A DNA stretch of 64,000 nt from Ruegeria_C sp040830705 (GTDB lineage Bacteria > Pseudomonadota > Alphaproteobacteria > Rhodobacterales > Rhodobacteraceae), in assembly GCA_040830705.1 (NCBI GenBank), contig JBFOME010000022.1, positions 5,954 to 69,953 on the forward strand. Reading direction: 5' to 3'. Shown in pieces: positions 42,264 through 52,032 of this stretch. Both the position numbers and the translations under genes were made by a program. The notes under the pieces are model-generated. The model worked only from the letters and a program-made list of their open reading frames with translations. It searched no databases and was not told the origin of the DNA. The stretch's first letter is position 1; each line of letters opens with the position of its first letter.

Positions 42264-43508
42264 TCAGGCTGCCCCGCACAGATCAGTGAGCCGGGCCGAC
42301 AGCCGGGTGATGCCCGGGGCCATGCCAAAAGAATCGCGCAGCCGATCCAGCGCGGCTTCGGCCATTTTGCGTGTCTGATCAGGCTCCGACGCCATTCGCG
42401 TAATCGCCGTTGCGAGTGCCAGCGGATCATCCGCCACCAACAGCCCATGGACATCGGAGGTGATGAATTCAGGGATTGCCGAGACCGGCGTGGACAGGAT
42501 CGGCAGCCGTTGCGAGGCGGCTTCCATCAACACGTTAGGCAGCCCGTCGCGGTCTCCGTTGGCAGCGATGCGGCTGGGAAGGACGAAAAGGTCGGACTGG
42601 CGCATCGCCCCGATCACCTCGGGTTGGTCACAGGCACCGCGCCAGGTGATCCGATCCAATAGGCCAAGATTTTGCGCCTGCTGTGTTAAAGCTTCCCCCA
42701 GTTCACCGCCACCGATATGCGTCCAGTGCCAGTCCAGCGTGTCCGGCAACAGCGCGAAGGCGTCGAGCAGCCGGTCGAAACCTTTCTTCTCGACCAGCCG
42801 TCCGACCGAGAGCATGTGGAACGGGGCATTCGCGGCGCGAGGCGGTCGCGGATCGGGCAGGGGAAAGCGGCTGAGGTCCAACCCGTGATAGACCAGATCA
42901 ACCCGGGTCGGATCGTCCGAAAGCGCGCGCAGGTGCCGCGCGCCGAATGCGGTGCACGTGGCGCCGAAGGTCGCGCCGTGGCTGGCCGCCGTGAGCTTTT
43001 CGCGCAATTCCCATTCCGGCGAAGTCCAGATGTCTTTGGCATGGGCCGCAAAGCTCCATGGCAGGCCGCGCATGATCGCGGCATAGCGCGCAACCGAGGA
43101 AGGCGTGTGCAGGAAATGCGCATAGAGGCCCGTCACGGCCACGGGCAGTTCGGCGGCCAGCACGCAGGCCTGCCCAAAGCGGCGAATGCGGTTATGGGTC
43201 GGGTCGCGGCGCAGATCGGCGCGCCAGACGCGATAGGCCTCACCGTAGCCGGGTAGCGTGGCGGCAATGGCGCGGGCGGCCCAGACGCGCTCCGGTTCCT
43301 GATAAAGATATTCCGGCAGATACCGCACGCGGGCGCGCAAGCGGTCATGCAGCGGGTGGCGCTTCACGTCTGTGGGGTGGCGTAGTGACCAGATCTCGAA
43401 CTGTTGGCCCGCCTCTTCCAGCGCCACAAGCTCCTGCGCGATGAATGTCTCTGACAGGCGCGGCCATCCCTTAACCAGCACCGCCAACTTTGGCGCTTGT
43501 GAGGTCAT
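42264..43508 (-). CDS. Glycosyltransferase family 4-type protein (WcaL/colanic-acid-like)
   Basis: A 414-residue GT-B glycosyltransferase. It starts LAVLVKGWPRLSETFIAQELVA, typical of WcaL/AmsK-type exopolysaccharide transferases. The donor site includes LSVGRLVEKKGFDRLLDAFALL and the EX7E-like DGLPNVLMEAASQRLPILST. The start overlaps the stop of the upstream GT gene by four bases. It likely adds a sugar to a lipid-linked or lipid A-like acceptor at the inner face of the membrane. Confidence 0.88.
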   Translation of the reverse strand: MTSQAPKLAVLVKGWPRLSETFIAQELVALEEAGQQFEIWSLRHPTDVKRHPLHDRLRARVRYLPEYLYQEPERVWAARAIAATLPGYGEAYRVWRADLRRDPTHNRIRRFGQACVLAAELPVAVTGLYAHFLHTPSSVARYAAIMRGLPWSFAAHAKDIWTSPEWELREKLTAASHGATFGATCTAFGARHLRALSDDPTRVDLVYHGLDLSRFPLPDPRPPRAANAPFHMLSVGRLVEKKGFDRLLDAFALLPDTLDWHWTHIGGGELGEALTQQAQNLGLLDRITWRGACDQPEVIGAMRQSDLFVLPSRIAANGDRDGLPNVLMEAASQRLPILSTPVSAIPEFITSDVHGLLVADDPLALATAITRMASEPDQTRKMAEAALDRLRDSFGMAPGITRLSARLTDLCGAA

Positions 43509-44719
43509 TCGGCGGCCTGCTCACCCACTTCGCCCAGCAGAACTGCCACCCGGTGGGTGACATAGTCGAGCCCGTCCAGCAGCCCGTCACGGATCGCCTG
43601 CGAGGGCAGCGGCTGCTGCGGCAACTCGCGGATGGCGCGGATCATCGCGTCCGCAGAAAGCCCGTCGCGCTTTTCGTCCAGCATGCGAACCAGTCCCAGC
43701 GCCTCGGCCCGTGATGCGCGCAGCCATTGCTCCATGCGGGGTACGGTACGCGGCACGATGACGGCGCGACTATCAAAAGACAGCACCTCGCAGAACGTGT
43801 TATAGCCGCCCATGCAGATCACACCTGCGGCACCGGCAAATAGTGTTTCGATCTGGGATTCGAAGCCGACCGCCGTCACCCGTCCGTTCAGCGCGGCCAC
43901 ACGCGCCTCGAATTCGGCGCGCAACTCGCCCGACAGGAAAGGGCCATAGACCAGAACCGCGCGCGGGTTCAGGTCGGGGTCTTTCTCATAGGCGCTGAGC
44001 ACGAGGTTGACGAGCGCCCTGCCATCACCGCCGCCGCCTGGCGTAATCAAAATGTAGGGCTGCTCGGGGGGATCATCAGCCGTTCCCAGCTCGCGCCGCA
44101 GATAACCGGTCCAGTGCATCCGCGCCTGCGCCGCCTCGGAAAGCGGCAGTCCGGCCGTCGGATCATAAATCGAACGCAGCCCGTAGACCCATATCTCGTT
44201 GTAGAACCGCTCGGTGGCGGCGATTGCATCCTTGCGCTCCCATTCTGCAGCCAGCACATCCGGCGCGTCGAGCACATCGCGCAGACCCAGCACCAGTCGC
44301 GTCCGGCCCTGTTTCCGCAGGCGTTCCAGTGTTGGCAACAACTCGCCGCGAAACCCGGTGGGTTCCTTGTCGACAATGAGGATGTCGGGGTCGTATTGCT
44401 CGGCCGTCGTCTGGATCAGGCCAGAGCGCAGCTCTGTGACCTCGTCGATCCCCATGCCAATCGTGCGGGACGCGTAAGAGCCATCGCTGCGTTTGGTGAC
44501 ACCGGGCAGGCGCACATGGTCGACCCGGCGCGGGAAGGTAAAGCGCCCGGCGACGGGCGAACCGGTCAGGATCAGGGCCGAGGCGCTGGGCTGTGCCGCC
44601 GTGATCGCGGCGGCAAGCGCGCGGGACCGGCGCAGATGACCCAAGCCAAACGTATCATGGCTGTAGAGCATGATACGTGGCGCGCGGCCATAATCTTCGG
44701 TTGTGCTGCCCCAGTTCAT
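43505..44719 (-). CDS. MurG-like glycosyltransferase, copy 2
   Basis: A 404-residue GT-B protein with SHDTFGLGHLRRSRALAAAI at the N-terminal Gly-rich loop and VICMGGYNTFCEVLSFDSRA at the donor site. Both match copy 1 (39464-40606) in position, so the two probably arose by an old duplication. PYILITPGGGGDG marks the linker/start of the second domain. It lies seven bases after the nucleotide-sugar dehydrogenase gene, which may make its donor. Confidence 0.85.
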   Translation of the reverse strand: MNWGSTTEDYGRAPRIMLYSHDTFGLGHLRRSRALAAAITAAQPSASALILTGSPVAGRFTFPRRVDHVRLPGVTKRSDGSYASRTIGMGIDEVTELRSGLIQTTAEQYDPDILIVDKEPTGFRGELLPTLERLRKQGRTRLVLGLRDVLDAPDVLAAEWERKDAIAATERFYNEIWVYGLRSIYDPTAGLPLSEAAQARMHWTGYLRRELGTADDPPEQPYILITPGGGGDGRALVNLVLSAYEKDPDLNPRAVLVYGPFLSGELRAEFEARVAALNGRVTAVGFESQIETLFAGAAGVICMGGYNTFCEVLSFDSRAVIVPRTVPRMEQWLRASRAEALGLVRMLDEKRDGLSADAMIRAIRELPQQPLPSQAIRDGLLDGLDYVTHRVAVLLGEVGEQAAE

Positions 44720-44726
44720 GCCTTGC

Positions 44727-46007
44727 CTAAAGCCTCAGATCAGCTTCGGTTTTGTCAAAAACGCCCTTGATGTCAAACAAAACCGCTTCAGGGCGTCCGA
44801 GTGCGCGTATTTCTCGCGCTCCCATTTCGACGAATTCGCGATGGCCAACGGCGACGACAATCGCGTCATAGCTGCCCGGCTCGGGGTCAGCGATCACATC
44901 GAAACCGTATTCCTGCCGAACCGCATCAGCATCTGCCCAAGGGTCATGCAGATCGACCGTTACGGAATAGTCTTGCAACTCGGTGAGGATGTCGGCCACG
45001 CGGGTGTTGCGGATATCGGTGCAGTTTTCCTTGAAGGTGAACCCCATGACCAGAACCCGCGCCGTGCTGGGGTTAATCTTGCGCTCCAGCATCAGCTTGA
45101 TCAGTTCCGCAACCACATGGCGGCTCATATTGTCGTTGATCCGGCGCCCGGCCAGGATCACCTCGGGGTGATAACCGGCCTGTTCGGCGCGGTAGGTCAG
45201 GTAGTAAGGATCGACCCCGATGCAATGCCCGCCAACCAGCCCAGGCTTGAAAGGCAGGAAATTCCACTTGGTACCTGCGACCTCAAGCACCTCTAGCGTG
45301 TCGAGGCCCAGCCGCGAGAAGATCAGCGAAAACTCGTTCACCAGCGCGATATTGATGTCGCGCTGGGTGTTCTCGATCACCTTGGCCGCTTCAGCGGTCT
45401 TGATCGAGCTGGCCCGATGCGTGCCCGCCTTGATCACCGGCGCATAGATCGCCTCGACCCGGTCCAGCGTGGCTTCATCCTGCGCCGAGACAACCTTGAC
45501 CAGGTTTTCCAGCGAGTGTTCCGCATCGCCCGGGTTCACCCGTTCCGGCGAATAGCCCAGCCGGATATCGTCATAAAGGCGCAGCCCGCTTACCTCGGCC
45601 AGCAACGGTCCACAGACCTCTTCGGTCACGCCGGGATAGACGGTGGATTCCAGGATCACCAGATCGCCCGGGGTGAGATAGGGTGCGATCATCCGGCATG
45701 CGGCGCGCAACGGACCGAGATCGGGCGCCTTGGCCGGTGTGATCGGGGTAGGTATGCCGAGGATATAGGTGGTACGGTCCGCCAGATCTGCAGGATCGCC
45801 GGAAAAGCGCGCCTGGGTGGCTTGCAAAGACTGCTCTGAAACTTCACCGGTTTTGTCGTGGCCTTCCAGCAGTGCCGCGACATGCGCCGGATCGGTGTCG
45901 AAACCCAGCGTATCGAATCCCGCGCGCGACAGACCCAGCGCCAGTGGCAGCCCGACATAGCCAAGGCCCAGCACGGCAATCTTTTCACCCGGGATTTGGC
46001 TTGGCAC
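44727..46007 (-). CDS. Nucleotide-sugar dehydrogenase (UDP-GlcNAc/ManNAc 6-dehydrogenase type, TviB/WbpA-like)
   Basis: The enzyme oxidises the C6 of a UDP- or GDP-sugar to the uronic acid using NAD. The Rossmann start is KIAVLGLGYVGLPLALGLSRAGF. The central SIKTAEAAKVIENTQRDINIAL and GLVGGHCIGVDPYYLTYRAE carry the catalytic Cys, and a C-terminal UDP-binding domain follows (GFTFKENCTDIRNTRV). I favour a GTG start at 46007 with GGAGAA upstream, giving 426 residues, the usual size. An ATG at 46106 would add 33 unconserved residues. It is the first gene of the glycan operon. Confidence 0.9.
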   Translation of the reverse strand: MPSQIPGEKIAVLGLGYVGLPLALGLSRAGFDTLGFDTDPAHVAALLEGHDKTGEVSEQSLQATQARFSGDPADLADRTTYILGIPTPITPAKAPDLGPLRAACRMIAPYLTPGDLVILESTVYPGVTEEVCGPLLAEVSGLRLYDDIRLGYSPERVNPGDAEHSLENLVKVVSAQDEATLDRVEAIYAPVIKAGTHRASSIKTAEAAKVIENTQRDINIALVNEFSLIFSRLGLDTLEVLEVAGTKWNFLPFKPGLVGGHCIGVDPYYLTYRAEQAGYHPEVILAGRRINDNMSRHVVAELIKLMLERKINPSTARVLVMGFTFKENCTDIRNTRVADILTELQDYSVTVDLHDPWADADAVRQEYGFDVIADPEPGSYDAIVVAVGHREFVEMGAREIRALGRPEAVLFDIKGVFDKTEADLRL

Positions 46008-46227
46008 TGCGTGTTCTCCGACGGTTTGCTGTGTTGTCTCTGGCGCCAGCGATCGCCACCGCGCCCTGTTAGTCAAAAGCCCGGGCTTTGGAAACTCGAA
46101 ATCCACATAGGCCTTCGATTCTGTGACCTCAATACACGCTCGCGCGAGGGTGCAGCCATGTCATTTGAAGAGTGCCGCGCAGTCCTGTAACGTCCTGTCA
46201 CCAAACATTTCCGGAAGCCGGGGGCCC

Positions 46228-48588
46228 ATGATCCGCATTCTGTATTGTCTTGTTGTGTCTGCCTTTCTGTCGCTGGCGCTGGCTGGCCCCTCGCAGGCCC
46301 AACTGTCCTATCTGCCTGGCGCGTCCTCATCAGACAGCGCCGGCGAGACCGCCCAGGGCGATCTGGCCACCGCCATTCGTGAAGCCTCGCAGGCCGGGGC
46401 GAGCGTGATCGTGATCGACAGCAGCGGCAATCTGGTCAGCGCGTCGGGCGGGGCAGATGCCGATGCAGACGCCGAAAATGCGGATCCGATGTCGGAAAGC
46501 TCGCAGTTGATGAAGGCGCAAGAGCGGTTTTCGGAGTTCCGCAGATCGCTTGAGTCCCGACTGGATGCGCTGCCCTATTCGATCTTCGAGGTGCAGTATA
46601 TCTTGCGCCAGACCAGCCCAGACGGGCGCATCATGACCTATGCCGAGGTGCTGTTCTGGAACGTGCTTCTGTTGCTGGTCGGGCGCTGGCTTTCGGTTGA
46701 GATCTACGGCAAGCGGATCGCCAAACGCTATGTGGTGGCGCGGATCAAGGAGAACCCGCAGGGCTATCGCGACAAGATGCCGTTTCTGGTCTATCGCTTC
46801 CTCATGGGGATCGGTGGCACCGTATTTGCGATGCTGTTTGCCGCGATCATCGGGTATCTGATCTTCGGGCCCACAGACGATATCTCTATCCAGTTCACAG
46901 TCACGGCGATATTCACCGCCTATTTTCTGGCGCGCACCGTTTCCGACCTCTGGCGCATGATCCTGTCGCCCTACCTGTCCCAATACCGCCTTCCGCCCTT
47001 TTCGGATCGCGATGCCAAACGGCTCTATATCTGGGCGAGTTTTGTGGCGACCTACGACATTTCTGCGGTTCTGTTTTCGACCTGGGTCGCGGATTTCGGA
47101 TTGAACTACAACGTCTATGCGATGGTCTACGGTGTGCTCTCGTTGGTCGGAGCGCTTGCCAACATACTGATGGTGCTGTTCAACGCGCGCGCGATTTCTC
47201 ACGCGATCCGCGGCGGGCGGGCCGCTGATCAGGTTTCATTCCTTCTGCGCCTCGTCTCGTTTGCCTGGGCGCCGATTATTTTGCTTTACATCGTATTCGG
47301 CTGGTTTGATCTGGCGCTTGATCTGGTTCTGGAAAAACCGTCGCCGATCCCACTGATTGCCGGGACTTATGCAATCTTCATGTCCGTCGTTGTGGCCTAT
47401 GGCGCCATGAATTACCTGCTGGAGCGTTATTTTGCGCGCTCGCGTCAGGTGCAGCAGATCAACGAAGAACTGGCAAGCGCCGACGCCGAGGAAGACTGGG
47501 AAGACGAGGTTCCGGCCCCCAAGACCCACCCCATCGCGACATACGAGGACTTGGCCCGCCGCGTAGCTGGGGCGCTTGCCTTTGTGGTCGGGGCATATGC
47601 GCTGATCGTAATCTGGTATCCCGATGCCAGCTGGACCGAAGATTTACCGGTCGAACGGGCGCTGGATGTGCTGGTGATCCTGTTCATCGGCTATATCGTC
47701 TATCACTTTTTCCGCATCTGGATCGACAGCAAGATCGCCGAGGAAACCGTCGACGCAGGCGAGGCCGAGTTGGGCGACGAGGGCGGCGGCAGCAGTGCGT
47801 CGCGTCTCGCCACGCTTCTGCCGCTGTTTCGCGGGGCGATTCTTGCAGTGGTCGTTGTGACGATCACGCTCATCGCTTTGATGGAATTGGGCATCAATGT
47901 CAGCCCGCTCTTCGCCGGTGCCGGTGTGGTTGGCCTGGCGGTAGGGTTCGGAGCGCAGACGCTGGTGCGCGATATCTTCTCAGGCGCGTTCTTTCTGGTC
48001 GATGATGCGTTCCGCAAGGGCGAATACATCGATATCGGTGACGTGAAGGGGACGGTCGAAAAGATCTCGGTCCGCTCCTTCCAACTGCGCCACCATCTGG
48101 GCGCGCTCAACACCATTCCCTTTGGCGAGATCAAGGTGCTGACCAACTATTCGCGGGACTGGGTAATCATGAAACTGCCGCTGCGGGTGACCTATGACAC
48201 CGATGTCGAACGGGTCCGGAAGCTGATCAAGAACCTCGGCAAGGAGTTGTTGACGGATCCCGTGATCGGCGAGAACTTTATCCAGCCGCTGAAATCGCAG
48301 GGCGTGATCGAGATGCAGGACAGCGCGATGATCATTCGGGTCAAGTTCATGACCAAACCGGGTGATCAATGGCTGGTTCGCAAGAAGGTTTTTGAAGAAA
48401 TCCGCGCCTTGTTCGAACGCGAAGGCATCCGCTTTGCCCATCGCGAAGTAACAGTGCGGCTGGCCGATGGCAAAAAGGAAGACGAGCTGTCGCCAAACCA
48501 GAAAGAAGCCGTGACCGGAGCGGTGCAGGCGGCCATTGATGAGGATTACCTAGACGATATCGGACCGGGCGGCGGCGATGGACCTTGA
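46228..48588 (+). CDS. Large MscS-family mechanosensitive channel
   Basis: A 786-residue inner-membrane channel that opens under membrane tension to release solutes. It has a signal peptide (MIRILYCLVVSAFLSLALAG), a periplasmic part with a low-complexity Asp/Ala stretch (about residues 80-95), and many transmembrane helices between about 155 and 590. The pore helix follows at FAGAGVVGLAVGFGAQTLVRD, with the MscS beta domain (GDVKGTVEKISVRSFQLR) and a cytoplasmic tail after it. ATG 46228 is chosen because it begins the signal peptide. It is divergent from the glycan operon. Confidence 0.92.
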   Translation: MIRILYCLVVSAFLSLALAGPSQAQLSYLPGASSSDSAGETAQGDLATAIREASQAGASVIVIDSSGNLVSASGGADADADAENADPMSESSQLMKAQERFSEFRRSLESRLDALPYSIFEVQYILRQTSPDGRIMTYAEVLFWNVLLLLVGRWLSVEIYGKRIAKRYVVARIKENPQGYRDKMPFLVYRFLMGIGGTVFAMLFAAIIGYLIFGPTDDISIQFTVTAIFTAYFLARTVSDLWRMILSPYLSQYRLPPFSDRDAKRLYIWASFVATYDISAVLFSTWVADFGLNYNVYAMVYGVLSLVGALANILMVLFNARAISHAIRGGRAADQVSFLLRLVSFAWAPIILLYIVFGWFDLALDLVLEKPSPIPLIAGTYAIFMSVVVAYGAMNYLLERYFARSRQVQQINEELASADAEEDWEDEVPAPKTHPIATYEDLARRVAGALAFVVGAYALIVIWYPDASWTEDLPVERALDVLVILFIGYIVYHFFRIWIDSKIAEETVDAGEAELGDEGGGSSASRLATLLPLFRGAILAVVVVTITLIALMELGINVSPLFAGAGVVGLAVGFGAQTLVRDIFSGAFFLVDDAFRKGEYIDIGDVKGTVEKISVRSFQLRHHLGALNTIPFGEIKVLTNYSRDWVIMKLPLRVTYDTDVERVRKLIKNLGKELLTDPVIGENFIQPLKSQGVIEMQDSAMIIRVKFMTKPGDQWLVRKKVFEEIRALFEREGIRFAHREVTVRLADGKKEDELSPNQKEAVTGAVQAAIDEDYLDDIGPGGGDGP

Positions 48589-48636
48589 TGGCGGCATCAG
48601 GGGTCATCCCAAGCCGCAGGTCTCGGGTATGTCGCT

Positions 48637-49389
48637 TCAGATCGAGCCGGCCTCGACCATGAAGTTGCTGGCCGAGCACATCGCCGCGTCGTCCGACGCA
48701 AGAAACAGCACCATGCGGGCGACATAGACAGGGTCGATCAGGTCGGGCAGGCATTGGCGGTTGCGATGCGCCTCCAACCCTTCGGGCGTCGCCCACAGCT
48801 CTTTCTGACGGTCGGTCATGATCCAGCCCGGGACCACGGTGTTTACGCGAATGCGGTGGTCCCCCAGATCCCGCGCCATCGTCCGGGTCAGCCCGTGCAC
48901 TGCTGCTTTCGCCGTCGTATAAGCCGGAAAGCCGCCGCCAGCCTCCCACCAGGAATTCGACCCCATATTGATGATCGAGCCACCACCATTTGCGATCATC
49001 CCGGGCGCGATTGACTGGATGGCAAAGAACATGTGGCGGATGTTCGTGGCCTGACGTTCATCCCAGTATTCGGGCGTTACATCCTTCCAGTCGTGGCGGT
49101 CGTCGCGGGCGGCATTGTTGACCAGTACATGAGCGGAACCGAGCCGCTCGGTCAGTTTCTCAAGGGCCACTTGCATAGCGGCGATATCGCGAAGGTCACA
49201 AATTTCGTAGTCGACATTTTCGGTATGCTCGGCCAATGCGGCACTCCCGGTTTCGTCGAGGTCGAGGAACCCAACGCGGGCGCCTTGGGCGGCAAAGGCC
49301 TTGACGATTTCGGCGCCAATGCCCTGGGCTCCGCCCGAGACAATGACGGTTTTGTTTTTCAAGCTTGGATAGATGGCAAATTCAGGCAT
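48637..49389 (-). CDS. Short-chain dehydrogenase/reductase
   Basis: A 250-residue SDR. NAD-binding TVIVSGGAQGIGAEIVKAFA, then HVLVNNAARDD, the catalytic Ser in INMGSNSWWEAGG and the YxxxK in PAYTTAKAAVHGLTRT, then the PG-motif VNTVVPGWIMTD. The catalytic set is complete. It resembles sugar or secondary-alcohol dehydrogenases (galactose/glucose type). It stands alone between the MscS gene (convergent) and a divergent spacer. The substrate is unknown. Confidence 0.92.
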   Translation of the reverse strand: MPEFAIYPSLKNKTVIVSGGAQGIGAEIVKAFAAQGARVGFLDLDETGSAALAEHTENVDYEICDLRDIAAMQVALEKLTERLGSAHVLVNNAARDDRHDWKDVTPEYWDERQATNIRHMFFAIQSIAPGMIANGGGSIINMGSNSWWEAGGGFPAYTTAKAAVHGLTRTMARDLGDHRIRVNTVVPGWIMTDRQKELWATPEGLEAHRNRQCLPDLIDPVYVARMVLFLASDDAAMCSASNFMVEAGSI

Positions 49390-49571
49390 CGGCTTTCCTC
49401 ACCTCGGACGAATGGGATGTTTTGACCATTGGCAATCGGATGGCCGGAGAGTGTTTTTTGCTAAGCTCTAGGTTTGGCTGCAAGTTCAAGCAATAGCCTC
49501 AAAACCCCGCTCTAACAAACGTGATCAAACGAAACCGTACCTTGAAGCGGTCTGCGAAAGGCCGGCTTGGC

Positions 49572-50438
49572 TCAGAACCACTGCCCGGGTTCCATCAAGC
49601 CCAGATCCAGCAATTGCCGGGAATGCCATTCAAAGGGGGTGGAGTTGTGCCAGCGGAAGCTGTGGATGTCGAATGTTGACCCAGGATTGCGCTTGAGCGC
49701 CTTGGCGGTGCGGAAGGAACAGATGGCCGCCGTCAGATTGTGGTGCCAGGGGCAGGCATAGGTATTGTATTCCTGTTCGGCAAAGGTGTGGTTGGCCAGC
49801 AATTCCAGACCGGGCGCTGATTTGAACAGGGCGATCCGGTCGATCTTGCGGCTGTCTTTCGGGATATGCTCTTCGTACCGCCAGCGCACGCCGCCGAAGA
49901 AGTCCAACTGGCGCTCCTTTGGCTGACCTGTGGTCGGGTCGTTGCGGGCTAGGGCGTAGTAGCCGGACTTGTCCAGATGCGCCCGGTCCAGCGAGACACC
50001 GTTCGGAGAGCGCTCCAGATCATCGGCATAAAGGTCGATCACATAGGTTAGCATCGCGTCGCGCCGCTCTTCCTGGTGAAAGGCCAGCATTTCGCCCACG
50101 CTGCGGGTCTCGCAGAACGGGTAGAACAGGTATTCCGCATTGTAGCAGTAATACATCCACCGGCCCGGCGCGCTCTCGATCACCCGGTTAACGGCGGCAG
50201 GAACCGCGCCTTCGGGTCCGCAATCGAAGCCGATGCGCTGCACCCGAGCCTCGACATCCTTGGGCAAGGCGAAGGCATCCGGCATCAGGGCCAGAACCGT
50301 GCCGAAGCCGCATTGCAGGTGGTGCCGCAGGGTTGTCGCGACCTCGACATCATCCTCGACAAAAATCAACGCAATCGGGCCCAGACCCGGCAGGGCGGTG
50401 TCCTGTTTGAGAAAACTGTCTAGCGTGGGGTACTGCAT
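49572..50438 (-). CDS. Glycosyltransferase-like protein of unknown specificity
   Basis: A 288-residue protein. The start LGPIALIFVEDDVEVATTLR reads like the first strand and DD-containing region of a GT-A fold. GRWMYYCYNAEYLFYPFCE and CPWHHNLTAAICSFRTAKAL look like conserved family stretches of glycosyltransferase family 2-like proteins of roseobacters. I cannot identify a DXD motif with certainty. ATG 50438 has AAGGGAC upstream; an earlier in-frame start is less likely. Divergent from miaB. The role is unknown, perhaps surface glycan. Confidence 0.55.
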   Translation of the reverse strand: MQYPTLDSFLKQDTALPGLGPIALIFVEDDVEVATTLRHHLQCGFGTVLALMPDAFALPKDVEARVQRIGFDCGPEGAVPAAVNRVIESAPGRWMYYCYNAEYLFYPFCETRSVGEMLAFHQEERRDAMLTYVIDLYADDLERSPNGVSLDRAHLDKSGYYALARNDPTTGQPKERQLDFFGGVRWRYEEHIPKDSRKIDRIALFKSAPGLELLANHTFAEQEYNTYACPWHHNLTAAICSFRTAKALKRNPGSTFDIHSFRWHNSTPFEWHSRQLLDLGLMEPGQWF

Positions 50439-50563
50439 CAATGTCCCTTGGTTTGCCGCGCTGGCATGCTGGCACAAATTCGGGTAATTGCAGCCGCATT
50501 GCAAGCGATGCGCGTTCCGTATAGACGCCTGCGTCGATCCCGCCAGTGCAAAGGCCGAGCCCG

Positions 50564-51883
50564 ATGTCCGAACCGAAGAAACTATTCATCAAGACCTATG
50601 GCTGTCAGATGAACGTCTATGACAGCGAGCGTATGGCCGAGGCGCTGGGCGGGCAGGGCTATGTCGAGACACAAAGCGCCGATGACGCCGACATGATCCT
50701 GCTGAACACTTGCCATATTCGCGAAAAGGCGGCGGAAAAGGTCTATTCCGAGCTTGGACGTTTCAAGGGCTTGAAGGCGGAAAAGCCGGACCTGAAGATC
50801 GGCGTGGCTGGCTGCGTGGCGCAGGCCGAGGGCGAAGAGATCATGCGCCGCCAGCCACTGGTCGATCTGGTCGTAGGCCCGCAAAGCTACCACCGCCTGC
50901 CGGAGATGGAGGCAAAGACCCGCCAGGGCGCCAAGGCGCTGGACACCGATTTTCCCGAAGAAGACAAGTTCGAGCGGCTCAAATCGCGCCCCAAGGCGAA
51001 ACGTGGCCCCACCGCCTTTCTGACCGTGCAGGAAGGTTGCGACAAATTCTGCGCCTTTTGCGTGGTGCCATATACGCGCGGGGCCGAGGTCAGCCGCCCT
51101 GTTGACCGTATCCTGACCGAAGCGCGTGATCTAGTTGAACGCGGCGTGCGCGAGATCACGCTGCTGGGCCAGAACGTCAACGCCTATCACGGGGCCGGAC
51201 CAAATGGCGACATGACGCTGGCGCAACTGATCTGGCAACTCGACAAGATCGACGGGTTGGAACGCATCCGCTTCACCACCTCGCACCCCAATGACATGGC
51301 CGACGATCTGATCGAGGCGCATGGCACCTGCGACAAGCTGATGCCCTACCTGCACTTGCCGGTGCAGTCGGGCTCGGACCGGATTCTCAAGCGCATGAAC
51401 CGCTCGCATACGGCAGAAAGCTATCTGCGGCTGGTCGAGCGTATCCGCGCCGCGCGGCCAGATATCCTGATGTCGGGTGATTTCATCGTCGGCTTCCCCG
51501 AAGAGACCGAGGCAGATTTTCAGGCCACGCTCGATCTGGTGGAGGAAGTTACCTATGGCTACGCCTATTCCTTCAAATACTCGACCCGGCCCGGAACGCC
51601 TGCGGCTGAACGCCCACAGGTCGACCCGACCGAGACTGACGACCGCCTGCAGCGCCTTCAAGCCCTTATCACCCGGGATCAACGATCTGTTCAGGATTCG
51701 ATGGTAGGTCGTGAGGTGAAGGTTCTGTTTGAAAAGCCCGGGCGCCTTTCGGGGCAGATGGGCGGCAAGTCAGACTATCTGCATGCGGTGCATGTGGACG
51801 ACGCCAATGTCGAGATCGGTGATCTGCGCCGGGTGCGCATCATCGAATCGGCGGCGAACTCCCTGCGGGGTGTACTGGCGTAA
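50564..51883 (+). CDS. miaB: tRNA-2-methylthio-N6-dimethylallyladenosine synthase MiaB
   Basis: A 439-residue radical-SAM enzyme that adds a methylthio group to isopentenyladenosine-37 of tRNAs. The N-terminal MTTase domain has KTYGCQMNVYDSERMAEAL and two further Cys (LLNTCHIREKA, GVAGCVAQAEG). The radical-SAM motif is EGCDKFCAFCVVPYTRG (CxxxCxxC), and a C-terminal TRAM domain (LFEKPGRLSGQMGGKSDYL) follows. ATG 50564 is preferred over an upstream GTG at 50546 on homology. Confidence 0.98.
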   Translation: MSEPKKLFIKTYGCQMNVYDSERMAEALGGQGYVETQSADDADMILLNTCHIREKAAEKVYSELGRFKGLKAEKPDLKIGVAGCVAQAEGEEIMRRQPLVDLVVGPQSYHRLPEMEAKTRQGAKALDTDFPEEDKFERLKSRPKAKRGPTAFLTVQEGCDKFCAFCVVPYTRGAEVSRPVDRILTEARDLVERGVREITLLGQNVNAYHGAGPNGDMTLAQLIWQLDKIDGLERIRFTTSHPNDMADDLIEAHGTCDKLMPYLHLPVQSGSDRILKRMNRSHTAESYLRLVERIRAARPDILMSGDFIVGFPEETEADFQATLDLVEEVTYGYAYSFKYSTRPGTPAAERPQVDPTETDDRLQRLQALITRDQRSVQDSMVGREVKVLFEKPGRLSGQMGGKSDYLHAVHVDDANVEIGDLRRVRIIESAANSLRGVLA

Positions 51884-52032
51884 TTTTGCCGCCATCGCCT
51901 GGGAAAGACTTGCGGTTGCCCTATACAGATTGTGGTTTCTGGGCTACACCTGCCCAAATGTAGTGGCAAACTGCCAGTCAATTGGAGCGATTGGGGCAGT
52001 TGTACAACATCGAGTATGTGAGGGGGCTCACG

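Noticed and set aside
46182..46201. Tandem near-repeat GTCCTGTAAC GTCCTGTCAC upstream of the MscS gene
   Set aside because: Only two 10-base units with one mismatch; could be chance, and no regulator or symmetry supports it.
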